Positions 1 through 10,952 of a stretch of DNA of 64,000 bases are shown in pieces. Source of the stretch: Xestospongia muta (Eukaryota; Porifera; Demospongiae; Haplosclerida; Petrosiidae). The first letter of the stretch is position 1. The number at the start of each line of letters is the position of its first letter. The stretch covers positions 7,154,451 to 7,218,450 of the forward strand of contig OY848923.1 of NCBI GenBank assembly GCA_963693285.1, given 5' to 3'. The notes below the pieces were generated by a model. The model had not been told where the DNA came from, made no database searches, and saw only the letters and a program-made list of their open reading frames with translations. The position numbers were made by a program, and so were the translations under genes.

Positions 1-119
1 AATTCTTCTTTAAACTAAAATCAATTACATTAGGCAGTAGTATACTCCCTTACTGAAGATGGTAGGGATTTGCTTAAGTTTATTTATTGGTTGCTATGTG
101 CGTCAGCAGTCACTGCACA

Positions 120-1335
120 AGGGTTAATATTTTACACACATATGCTTATCAGAGTTGAAAGCATGTCGAGCAGGTACTGAGGATTGGTGAATATAACCTG
201 ATCAGGTACATTAGGAAAATAAAGGACCAAAGACAATGAATCGAAGTACTTCAAACATTCTGTTAGATCACGTTCATTCATACCTAAGTTTTTACTGATG
301 TGGTGACATTCATCTAATGATATTATTCCTTCTTTTGACACCTTGTCTTTCATCATAATCTCAAATACAAACCATCAGATAGATACTTGTATCTCCATTC
401 TCTTTATAAGACCTGTTATGCTTTTCCTTAGTCTTAAAGAAAAAATGGAATGTTCTCGTCCTTTGCATATGTTATTGACAGGACAAATCAGCTGACCAGA
501 GAGTTCTTTAAAAAAAACTAAATGTTCACAAAATTCTTTTAACTCAGCTGTATACAAGTTGTTTTTTTCTGTAATGGACTCCATCTTTGACCTTTCAGAG
601 CAATACAGATCAGAACATGTACCGATGATACAGATCAAGGATTTAGCACCTGTTTTGGAAGATTTTGATGATACTATGGAACGAACAAAATGTTCGATAA
701 GTTGTAAGTTGGTCATACAAAGGTCAGCGTTAGGATTACTGAGTGGCTTGCCCTCTAAGGAATAGAGAAATGGAGGTCTGTTTGATAACTTATCAGTTAG
801 TTTTATTGCAATGTAATAAACTGTATTAGAATGAATAAAAGCTCGAGATACATCAGCAAAGTGTGGTTGACCACCACTATCAACAAGATATATCCATGTT
901 GACTGGTAGAGCTCACCAAACACTTCTTTTTAAATTTCCTTTATAATTTTTTCTGAATAAAATGAAGGATCAAGTTGTACCTCAGAAACCTTCTTCACTG
1001 AAACTGTGGTTGTCGCTTGTATAGAGCTGGATTAATCTTCCACTAAACTGCTATGACTTGAAATTTTATGATCACTATCTTCAAAAGTAATTAGTGTCTT
1101 GTTTGTAAGTAGATTCATAGCAGCTGCCACCATATTCAACAATCATTCAGTTGAGACGTTCTCCCAAATTGTTCCCTCTCTTGCCCAATTATTCTTTCTA
1201 TTGCTTGTATAGGATGACTTGCTATACCAGTACTGTGGTGATGTAAAACTGGGTCCCAATTAAAAGGAGAGACTTGAATACAGTTTTACAACTCTAAGAG
1301 AACCCATTTAGGTCATCTTGATAATCGTGATGACA
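120..1335 (-). pseudogene. Decayed Roc-COR GTPase-like gene fragment
   Basis: One reading frame can be followed on the minus strand from about 1130 down to 132. It carries a Roc-like G3 motif (DSGGQ, near 865), a G4-like TCSD (near 615) and then a COR-type segment (WFVFEIMMKDK, then an LYFPNV...IFTNP block). These align in order with the intact Roc-COR exon at 58094-60181 of this window. The frame is broken by three substitution-type stops: TAA near 1033, TAA at 930-932, and TGA at 375-377 exactly between the G domain and COR. Upstream, at 1143-1260, a further homologous-looking stretch (STGIASHPIQAIERI) ends in another TGA. No Walker A motif is visible. The window edge cuts the 3' side. The first 147 bases also match 55457-55603, so the fragment belongs to a segmental copy of that locus. 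Confidence 0.75.
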
Positions 1336-1339
1336 ACAT

Positions 1340-3717
1340 ACCCCTCTTGGAGGTTTTGTTTTAATATCTCTTGCGAGGAAACCATATGACAGATAAAATA
1401 GTATCATAAAGTTATCGATATTAATATATTTTGTTCTTGGTATTGCTGTAGTTACTTAATGGTGCTATTTTGGAGCAAGATACTAGAGTTTGCAAATATT
1501 GAATATAGAGTTGACAGAGAAGTCAATAGATTCAGAAAGAAACAGCTAGGTGCCTCATGACTATGACTATACTCCAAGTTAATTGTTTGATAAATCTTAT
1601 ATAAACAATATAGGCAAGGTATACTTCTACCTTGTAAAGTCTAATCTCTCTCACAACTATATTATATTATCACCACTTAACCCCTTAACAAACCCCCTGT
1701 CAACGACAAGTGCAACAGCGAGTTTCTGTACTCATCTGCATTCTTGGTTAAAACATTTACAACGTTTTTATAAGGTTTCTTGTCAAGTATCAACTGAATG
1801 TTATTTTCTAAATGTAAATAGAATATTCAAGAGATAATAATGTTACATGTTATAAAGACATACAATAGTAAACATTGTTGATTAAATAATTACTTCTGAA
1901 GTTTTAGGCATATAAATATAAAAATGTTTTAGCCAATAAAACATTGACCATTCTATTTACTTAAAACAATATCACTTCTTTGATATATAATGCTCAGACA
2001 CAAATAACTGTATCCTAAGTCTGATAGACTTAGAACTTGTAGCAATCAAGAAAACATCATGGAACATTAAGAGATGTCTTCAATCATTATGATGGCTATA
2101 GCTAGATACACACTCTTTATCTTTTATCATAGATTCATGATCCAGACACACTTTTCAAAATAGTTACCCTTGATTGTATTTATTATCAAGAACCAATAGC
2201 CTCATAAAGGAGTGAGCAACTAACAATTTAGTGATTAGACAAACACAGTAGTGACCATACTTGGCACCTGACAATTATGAATATGATTAACTACTTTGTG
2301 AAACAATTAAACATTTCCTTATATGGTTATCTTGTCTCAATACTGTCCATGTAGTCATGCACTCATTCCTCCTTTGTAAAGTTATGGGCTCATTATAATA
2401 TTTTTATTAAGTTTCACATACTTTTTTTGTGCTGTCATTTTGCTCTTTGCTACAAACACAAGAAGAACCAACTGAAGTTGTGCCTATAGAAAAAAAAACA
2501 TATAGTTACAAGTCTACCTTTTAGAGCTTTCCTTTGTGGATTTCAATGACCTCTCAAAGTCTGACTGAATCAAGCATGTCTAACCAAGACAGGCTTGATG
2601 TTTTCCTTCAGAAATGGGTGGAGAAAATGTTAAAGTCATGTTCCTTGGTAAACTATTATAGATGATGTCAAGGGACAACTTATTGGGAACAAAGTTCTGG
2701 CTCTTAAACTATTACCATGTATCAATACAAGCTAGTCAATTAGAATATTCTATAAATTTATTATTCAATGCTATACCTTTATCAACAATAATTTATAATA
2801 TAAATACAATATAAGAGTAATCAGCCAATCAGATTACATCATTTATAGTCAATAATGTACTTTAGGATCTCTGTGGTCTGCATTATGTCCACAACCATAG
2901 GTAATATAGTTATCTATAGTATGTGTCAACTACTTATCTTTCTTGCTGAAGGAAGTACCGGACTAACTAAAGTCTGAAATTCAAGTAATAATTGACTCTG
3001 AATCTTTGAATCATTATTAGTTATAAGTTGTCAAGGTCATGCACACAAAACACAAGCTGACTGGTAATCCAAGACATATGTTAATTGATATTGCCAGTAT
3101 CATTTTTATATTTATTTAGCGGATATATGCCACTGAAAAACTATTCAGTAATATTAGTATGATAGGATTTTTATTTAGTCCTGAAAGACTGTACTTATTT
3201 TCAATATTTAAATTGTACCTCAAAACAGCTCTTTCTTATTAACATTACAATGTTTGGCTACTTATATAGACATTTTGGTATGGATTTGTGTATTAATCCC
3301 AACTTTGTTTCTTTCCTTTTGGTATTGCCATGCCTACATCCTCTCATTCACTTTTAATAAGGTATGTATCAAATTTGTTCTTTTTTGATATTGTTTATTC
3401 CACCATATTATAATATGAGATGATCACAGTATAGCCAGTGATATGAAATAATATATGTTAAATTGGATATAATTAGATTCTTTCAAGATTTGAAGTTAGT
3501 CAAGCACTACAGGAACAAAGCACAAATCCACACAAGCTGTACAGAACTACAATAATGGACATTCAATGTACTTATTGTATGTACTATGATTATGTAGTAT
3601 TCAGGTGTATATATATATAATATAATTTATCTCTTTAGAGTTTATAAATCTTTATTGCTTAAGGATTCAAATCATATGAATATATAGGCTAGAAAAGTAG
3701 GATTATAAATGACTTAC
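1340..3717. other. No confident gene; AT-rich non-coding stretch
   Basis: No open frame with recognisable homology was found on either strand. A splice-bounded candidate exon lies on the minus strand at about 2432-2486 (acceptor TTCTATAG, donor GTATGTG), but it has no recognisable product and may be chance. Bases 3600-3720 resemble 52790-52900, so at least the right end is part of a duplicated intron. Confidence 0.5.
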
Positions 3718-3792
3718 CGACAACTTGAGAATCTTTTTTCATACTCATTTGTGGTACAATAGTTAAGAGTGTAGTTATCTTCACAACGTTAT
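3718..3792 (-). other. Isolated phase-1 linker exon (TT-rich family)
   Basis: A 75-base, phase 1-1 exon candidate with clean acceptor (ATCAATAG) and donor (GTAAGT). Its product (DNVVKITT...IVPQMSMKK) is the same Ser/Thr-rich linker family found at 52899-52985, 56366-57515 and elsewhere. No neighbouring domain exon in a workable order was found, so it is probably a relic of the duplicated Roc-COR locus whose remains lie at 120-1335. Confidence 0.45.
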
Positions 3793-4198
3793 CTATTGAT
3801 ATATAAGATAAGTAAATAATATGGTTTGAAGTCAAGACCCTCTTTACATGTTCCTATTAATGTATATCTCATCAACAGTCAATGTAACTCTTCAATACAA
3901 TAAAATGATTAACAAAATCAATGAATCATACTTTAATAATATAGTTTATAATATAATTGCTATTGAGGTTTGTGTAGACGTATTGCTTTGGTAGACTTAG
4001 TGAGCCTTTTATAGACTCTCACATGTTAAAGGAAACCTACTGCTCCACAAACAATGTGTTGGGAATTTTTACATTACTTTTCTTAGTGTCTTCAGGAGAT
4101 GAAACACTAGACTCTATTTCTTGACCTGTTTCTACATAACATTATAATGGCTAAAATTATTTGGCCATTATCATCATCACATACCAGTACAGTTTTTC

Positions 4199-4440
4199 AT
4201 TAAGATCCCTTCCAACTTGCTGCTTCACCTAGATCCTCAAGAATATCTGTTAACTTTTACATCCTTTTGTACTTATGAAATATTTTTACGTAACTCAAGT
4301 CTAACTTTAAACTATTCACATATTTCTATTTTTCATGACTGGTGAAGTGAAAACAGTCATAACAGCCTGTATGTAGTATCTCAAATCCTTATCCCTCTTA
4401 GCAACCATGATTTTTCAGCTGCTCCTATCAAATGAAGGGT
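4199..4440 (-). pseudogene. Decayed copy of the orphan helical domain exon
   Basis: Base-level similarity to the first exon at 16425-16746 is obvious: shared blocks include the segments around 4232-4251 (agatcctcaagaatatc) and 4337-4346 (catgactggtga). The order of blocks is the same over about 240 bases, but the frame is destroyed by small insertions and deletions. It sits about 750 bases downstream of the intact copy of the same domain that ends the TIR gene at 5195. It is therefore a third copy of this module in the left third of the window. Confidence 0.65.
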
Positions 4441-5194
4441 GATGTATCACACTTGAGAAGCATTGACTTATACTGCGATTTCATTGTTTTATTATTCAAT
4501 GTAAGTGCATTTGTTAGAGGATAACATGTTTAACAATAGCAATGTTAGCAGTAATATAATGCATGAACTCCAATTACAATCATAATCATAGTTAGATTAC
4601 AAAATAACTAACTTTTAACTAAATAGTTTAGTTTTAATTTAAAGGAAGTGCGGCTAGACCTCTAGATTGTAGACCAAAGACAGTTATAATTACGCTCTCC
4701 ACTACTAAATTCTGCTATAACTGGTGCTGATTCTAATGCATCATCTGAAAATAAGGAGAAAGATATGTGTGGCAGACGATGGATGTACAGCTATAGCAGA
4801 TGGATCGATAGATGAAGAACAGACAAAAAACTTTGGATGGTAGAATAAATATAGATAATTTAATGATAGATAGGCCAAACAGACATACTAGCACTAATAA
4901 TTACATGTATAACAACAGGACTATTAGTGCTATATAAAGCACTCAAAGTTAAAGGATAATTTTAATCAGGCACCATTATCAAATAAAAACAGGGTGTAAA
5001 TAGTACAAAAATAAGTGTAAATCAAAAAGCAACATAAGAGAAGGCCTAGTGTTATTATAAGAAAACAAATTGACACATATAAACATGATCATCTATAACA
5101 ATAAAACAATACTTAACAAAATAGATCTACCAAAAAATTACCTAAAAGTAAAACATCATATATAATGAAAACCACAATAACAAAAAAGTAATAT
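4441..5194. other. Non-coding, AT-rich; presumed 3' flank of the TIR gene
   Basis: No supported coding sequence or repeat was recognised. It lies just after the stop codon of the minus-strand TIR gene, so part of it should be its 3' untranslated region, but no convincing polyadenylation signal could be singled out in sequence this AT-rich. Confidence 0.4.
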
Positions 5195-7159
5195 CTAAAT
5201 GTTAAGCGATTGCAACTGATTTTCAATTGCTTCTCCGAGAGTTTTTGCTGGTCCACCAATAGCCTTAAGACTCTCAGTGAATTTTTCACATTTGTCTTTT
5301 ATCTCCCCAACACTATTACACATATTAATTCCAGTTATGAAAAGGCCATATACAGTTGTAACGTTCTTATCTATAACACCAAAGCCTATCAGACCAGCAG
5401 CGAACATTTTCCCAGTAAAAGTCTCCAAATTAGGTTCAAGCAGCACTGACTGAAGTTTAGCAAAAGATTCATCAAAAACGTTAACAACTGATACTTTGTA
5501 CTGATCTAAAGAACTAGTTTGGGGTTCCAAAGGCCGGTCTACACAAAATATAAATGTAAATATAAACTTTTAAATAAAAAATATTAAAATTTTATACTTC
5601 AAGCCTAAATATTTTTTGGAATCTCAAGGGTATGTGTATTTCAATTTCTACCTGGTGTTTAGATTAATTTAATGTTTAAGGCACTCAAATTTAGGCTAAA
5701 CTTGATCAGCCTTAATTTATAGGTATTCTATATAGGCCCTAGTTTGATTACTTAAGTCAAAAAAGCATGAATTCATAGTATTATGTAATTTTCAATATGT
5801 TTTTCAACATACAGTGTAAATTAGAAAACTGATGTATTGTCATATGAATCAAATCAAATCAAATGAATTACCTGGTACTTGTGCTAGACTATCACTTCCA
5901 CCTTGTCCATCCTGTGTATATGTACCTATATACAAATCAAAGTCAATGTATTAATACATGCAAACAATTTAGATACCATCAGATAATCATTACTATATTA
6001 TATATATAATATATGTAAACAATTTAGATTCTGTCAGATATAATCATTACTAGACATTCTAAGTCTTACTAGTAGCCTGTCATATGCATCTAAGGCTCAG
6101 ACTGCTCCAGCTGTGACTTCCACATAGATCACCTTATGGATGAGCGGGTTCCTTGCCATATGGCTCAGAATATCGCTAGTCATTTTTATAACCAATGATG
6201 ATTGGAATGACGCTTTTTTGATTATACGTACTGAGCATAAACTCTTGGCAGCATACTTGAGAATTAATATAACCATGTGTGATTACAGCAATGAGTTAGG
6301 AAATCAAAATTAATCATCAATATTTCTTTCAATATTTTGATGCCAACCAACACTAGGAGGCATATATATTCCGGAGATTAAAGTTAAAAATGAATTCTCA
6401 AGTTTTGAAAACACCTTTATATATATCGACTGACAAACGGTCTATGTTACACTAGACTGCAGAGTCTTTGTTATAATTAATCCGCTAATTGCCTTTCCTG
6501 GTAAGTCACAATGTAGTCCTATTAGCTTAATTATTTTTTCTATTTATACACTACATGAGTACGCGGCAAAGTCGTGCATAAGCCAACATATACGCATCGC
6601 TTTTACAATAATTTCTTCGTGCTAGGGAAAACAATTAAATTAAATCAATGCAAGTTAATAATAAGTTTGACTCAATCTATCGATCCAGGCTCATTGATTG
6701 TACATAAATATATAAATGAAATACTGTCAATTATATAAGTAATGACTTACCAGATAATGCACTTCTAATTCCTCGTAGTAACCGTTCATATGCATTCAGA
6801 GCAGTAGCTTCAAAGATTATATGCTGTAATTGACTGATTTCATCTTTCAAATTGCACTCCTTCAAGTTCGGTACTTTACCGATCATGATTGGGATAACAC
6901 GCTTATTGCTATAGAAAGCACCAATAAACTCTTTGCAGCACATGTCAGACTGAAGGTATTCTTGCGTTATTACAGCAATTAGGACATCACAATCTCCTAT
7001 ATGCTTTCTAATATCATTGCGCCACTCTACACCAGGAAGAAGACACTCCTCAGATTTAAAATTAAAAACTTCGTCAATATTGTCCTCCTTTAGAAGTTTT
7101 GTCGTCAAATCTCGAGCGAAATCTTTATCCTTTTGTTTGTAACTAATGAAGATCTTCAT
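5195..7159 (-). CDS. TIR domain protein with C-terminal orphan helical domain (3 exons)
   Basis: Exons 7159-6751, 5925-5872 and 5538-5195 join in phase 1 at both introns (donors GTAAGT and GTAATT; acceptors TATAG and TGTAG) into a predicted 268-residue protein. Residues 1-136 are a TIR domain: it starts MKIFISYKQKD (box 1-like), has CDVLIAVITQEYLQS, and DMCCKEF places a Glu where NAD-cleaving TIRs keep their catalytic Glu, a position also kept in many non-enzymatic TIRs. Residues 137-154 are a Gly/Ser-rich linker. Residues 155-268 form an all-helical domain that I cannot name, with the signature F..KMFAAGLI and IGGPAKTLGEAI. It is paralogous to the N-terminus of the kinase-KEN protein at 10953-16746. 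No signal peptide or membrane segment is seen. A TATA-like box lies 45 bases upstream. Likely a cytosolic signalling or NAD-cleaving adaptor; the activity is not shown by sequence alone. Confidence 0.85.
6071..6430 (-). pseudogene. Decayed TIR exon inside the TIR gene's first intron
   Basis: The intron between 5926 and 6750 contains a stretch colinear with the TIR exon itself. For example, the block around 6190-6255 (aaccaatgatgattggaat ... aaactcttggcagcata) matches 6883-6943, and 6360-6400 matches 7030-7070. Indels and stops have erased the frame. This is the remnant of a local exon duplication. Confidence 0.65.
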
Positions 7160-7203
7160 GTTCGTTTACGTGCAGCATACAAATAACTATGGCGTACGTA
7201 TCG

Positions 7204-7227
7204 TATTTATAAACACTGAATGGGCGG
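7204..7227 (-). promoter_or_regulatory. TATA-like box and GC box upstream of the TIR gene
   Basis: On the minus strand TATAAATA lies at 7211-7204, about 45 bases before the ATG at 7159, with a GGGCGG/CCGCCC element at 7222-7227. Gene 10953-16746 has a TATAA the same distance upstream of its ATG. Confidence 0.45.
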
Positions 7228-8432
7228 AGTGGAATCTAAAAAAGGTGACATTATTATAATAAGCGCGCAGTGTAATTAAAATGTTATCAGCTGTACATGA
7301 ATTTGGTCAAATTGTCATATAATACTATTCATGTTTTCAAATAATTGATGACACATTTAGAGGAAGTACACAAGAAATTGTTATGACTTGGATTTTTTTA
7401 TGACTTGCTAATACTTGACAATTCGAGAAACTTGTGATCTATGTGTGAATATGTGCTATAAAGATGACTTACAAATATTTACCAATAACAACACCAATAT
7501 TGTATTAAGATCAGAGAATTAACATCTAAAAATGAGTCATTACACATACCATATAAATGCTTAAGTTTAGAAAAAGAGTATATGTAATGCACAAAGTATT
7601 AGGTATAGTATAAACAAAAATTTTGTAACATAATATATAAAATAACTGTCTGCAGAATAAATAGCTTAAAAACAATAATCTTTAATTTTAGTCCTTAGAT
7701 TTTTTTACTTCTTTCCAATATGCATATATCATAACAATTCAGATAACAAAGGGTCAACATTGAGCTGTTTTGAGAAGACAGAAAATTCTTGAAAGTCTAT
7801 TAATATATCAATCTTGTTAAACATAAATGTGTCATCTTATGGCAGAAACAAACTAAACATTTTCCATTCAATGAGTGATTCAAGTACTAATACTATTTCT
7901 TTCTCAGTAGGTCTTTCAGAAAGTTTAGGACAATCTATATAGAGGTATATACAGAAAGGAAAGAATATAATTAGCATTGAGTCCATGGACTCATTGTTTG
8001 TAAAAACTATATATGGATGTATTATGTTATCTTTTTAAAAATGTGGAGAATATCAGCAGTATTGATCAGGGTTATTTCATAGAAAATGTTTTGTATCATG
8101 CTGATTGCTATATGTATTAGAAGAGTCTGAAAAATAATAATTAAAACTGAAACCACATGGCTTTTACAAATGATAACTCGACAAGCTAAAGACTCTATAT
8201 AGAGCCATATTTGTAACTATTAACTTGCTTTGAATAGTGATGTTATAGTGTTTGCAATAGAATAAATTTAATTCATTTGTGGTTATGTGTGTTGGCAGTC
8301 TGTGCAGGAGTTAATTGCAATAGATTAAATTAATTCATTTATGGTTATGTGTGTCGGGAGTCTGGGCAGGAGTTAATTATTTATAGCAATCAATAGCCAT
8401 ATACAACAACACAATAATAACATTAAAAACAA

Positions 8433-8471
<39 letters not shown>

Positions 8472-8609
8472 ATATGCATACAATGTGGTCTAAAACAATC
8501 TTAGGTCTGCCTGTGCATACTTTCATTCCTAAGCAAAAAACGTTTGAAGCTAGATTTTAATATTTTTTCAATATTGTTATGTATATGTAAGTACACAAAA
8601 TAAACTTAC
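7228..8609. other. Non-coding interval with a CA microsatellite
   Basis: No gene was recognised on either strand. A short local duplication is visible (8257-8300 and 8318-8375 share ggttatgtgtgt and the following ggagttaatt). A (CA)n tract of about 25 bases lies near 8438-8462. Confidence 0.5.
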
Positions 8610-8681
8610 CAAATACTTGAAAATCAACAACTTCCTCTCCTCTTGTTAGAGGTGTGGACAACTGGACTGCTGAGGTAATGT
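8610..8681 (-). other. Isolated phase-1 linker exon
   Basis: A 72-base phase 1-1 exon candidate with acceptor TTCAG and donor GTAAGT. The product (STPLTRGEEVVDFQVFG) has the same layout as the linker exons of the Roc-COR gene (TTPSTTRPQMS ... YTDFQKVG). No partner exons were found close by on the same strand, so it may be a relic or a cassette exon of an unrecognised gene. Confidence 0.4.
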
Positions 8682-9080
8682 CTGAATTGAAGACACAGAC
8701 GAGAGTATAATTATTATGTGTTATAAGTAATAGTTTATTAAATTATTCATGTAGCTAATATAATTAGATCAGTATGAAATAGAACATCATTAGTGTAGTC
8801 TAGAGGGAGTACAAATATCATACATTATTCCTTCCCTTTGACACATTTTGCCAGGTGTGTTTTTATGGTTTATCTGAGATACCATCATAAGGACATGTAC
8901 ATATATATTGTTTTCTATGGTTTTGTATACTTACTTGGAATTTATGGGCAGATACACATTATTAATTGTTATTTTAGTAGTTGACTCTATAGCCATATTA
9001 GGAATTTATAGGTATGTACCATTATTTCTTTAACAATTGATATTACAATAACTATGGACTTATTTAGAATTATGGGCATA

Positions 9081-10787
9081 TATGATTTACTGGATAAGAA
9101 CTGATAAGAGTCAATGGACTCATTGTTTATATAAACTATATAGTTTACATGTATAAGTGTATTATTACCTATACATATTAATTCTATTATAAGAGACAAC
9201 TGAATTAGAAGACTAAACACCTCTTTCTGACTCCATTTAATAATACAATGTTCATTTACCTGTCAAGTAGTTAGAGGTTTAATTCAAAAGTACATTATCG
9301 TGTGTGTTATACCTCTATGTGTCAATATCTTCTTTAGTCTGATCACCTACTCTATTAGGTTAGTTATATCTTTACTGTATAATTGGAGAATTAGTAATTT
9401 TATAAATATTGAGAACTAAAATTAAAATGAAATTAAAGGAGACCTCTCAATTGATCCTATATCTATCCATCTATCTGTCTATGTCAATTATCAGTTCATT
9501 CATCTGTCTGTATATCCATCCATTCATCTATCAGTCCACCTGTCTTCTATCCATTCATCCATACTATCCATCCACTGTTACCTTAGCTTCTCTGTAAATA
9601 ATATAAACATGTCATTTAGTATCATGATATGATTATCTTAATTGTTCATCTTCTTTGGTATAGCCCATGATCCATTTTAAATAAAGTACATATACATGTA
9701 CATTATCAAAGTTCTAAATCATTGATAAAGTTCATGTACATCTACATTATCAGCTGTTGATGTCCTCAACTACAGGCCTATAGTTGAGGAAGTCAATAGC
9801 TAATAAATCATAATTACAAATGTCTTAATCCATACAGCCTATACATCTTAACACATGAATGTACTTACATTAGAAAGTAACTCTTATAACTCTGTACAAA
9901 TATATGAGCCTCCTCTTAAATCAATGCCATTAGTCTAAAATTATTACATTATTGATTAAAACTCCTCATACCTCTAATGTTATCTCTATTAAGACATACA
10001 TTATCATAATAAAACTATCACTAGAAATTCACTTGTTCAGTAGGATCATTAAAGCTATACTAAGACAGTGTCATACCATATCTAGGAATAATAATAAGTA
10101 TGTCTTACTCATCCAAGTGTAATGGCTTTTGCTAAAGGTAGACCATAATATCAATATTATCTAATGGAGATGAGATAAAATGATGGAGAGGGAGAGGAGA
10201 AGTAAGGAAACATACAAATGAACAGACAACTGACAGACAGACATGTTATGTTAGGGATTGTTTAACTGATTGAGGTGTGTGAGTGAAGGCAAAAAATGTT
10301 GGTCATTGTCATTGCTGTCTTGTAGATAGAGAGAGAGTTGAGGCAGCAAGACACCCACAGGATCAGATAAATGTCTGAAAAAAGGAACATTATGTAATAC
10401 AAAATGTAAAGTGATTTTACAATATGACATGATATTTTACAACAAAACACATTACAATAATACTATAATGATTAAGTAATAACAACATAGAGTATATGTC
10501 TTTTATCAATCAAGTGTATTGGGTTTGTTAATAGGAGATCTGACAGATCAACAGGTACCATTATCAGATCAATGGGTACCATAGGGAAGGAAACACTTTA
10601 CAGACAAGTAATAGATAAGCAGATAAATAGACCAACACAAAAATTACAGATACATAATTTTATATATGTGTGTGTGTACTACCTGATGAGATATACTTGT
10701 GTACTATTGTAACTCATGAAAACTAGATGAAACCAAACTTGTCAGATATAGACAGAGAGTTAAAAAGGTAAGACTCAGTAAGCCATC
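9081..10787. repeat. Segmental duplication, copy 1 (pairs with 40293-42052)
   Basis: The interval is alignable base by base with 40293-42052, from the shared start tatgatttactggataagaa to the shared end taagactcagtaagc. It then continues into the 3' part of the kinase-KEN gene, which pairs with 46600-48530. It includes degenerate ATCC/ATCT tetranucleotide repeats (about 9460-9590). No coding sequence is supported; short frames here are low-complexity. Confidence 0.75.
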
Positions 10788-10952
10788 TTGTAGGTTAAAA
10801 ATTTATGATTTGTGCTATGAAACTGAAAGGCTAAGATCATCTCAGTATCACTTATAAAACAAAATTTATTTTCTCAAATCAAAAAATATAAAGAGATTAA
10901 TTAAAAAGAAAAAAAGGTTAATAGTTATTATCAAAATAAAAAGTCTTAGAAA

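Noticed and set aside
559..765. Plus-strand frame opposite the Roc-COR pseudogene
   Set aside because: An antisense shadow of the G-domain exon.
9409..9597. Plus-strand frame rich in Ile/Ser/Tyr/His, with similar frames at 27642-28047
   Set aside because: Translation of degenerate ATCC/ATCT tetranucleotide repeats; low complexity.
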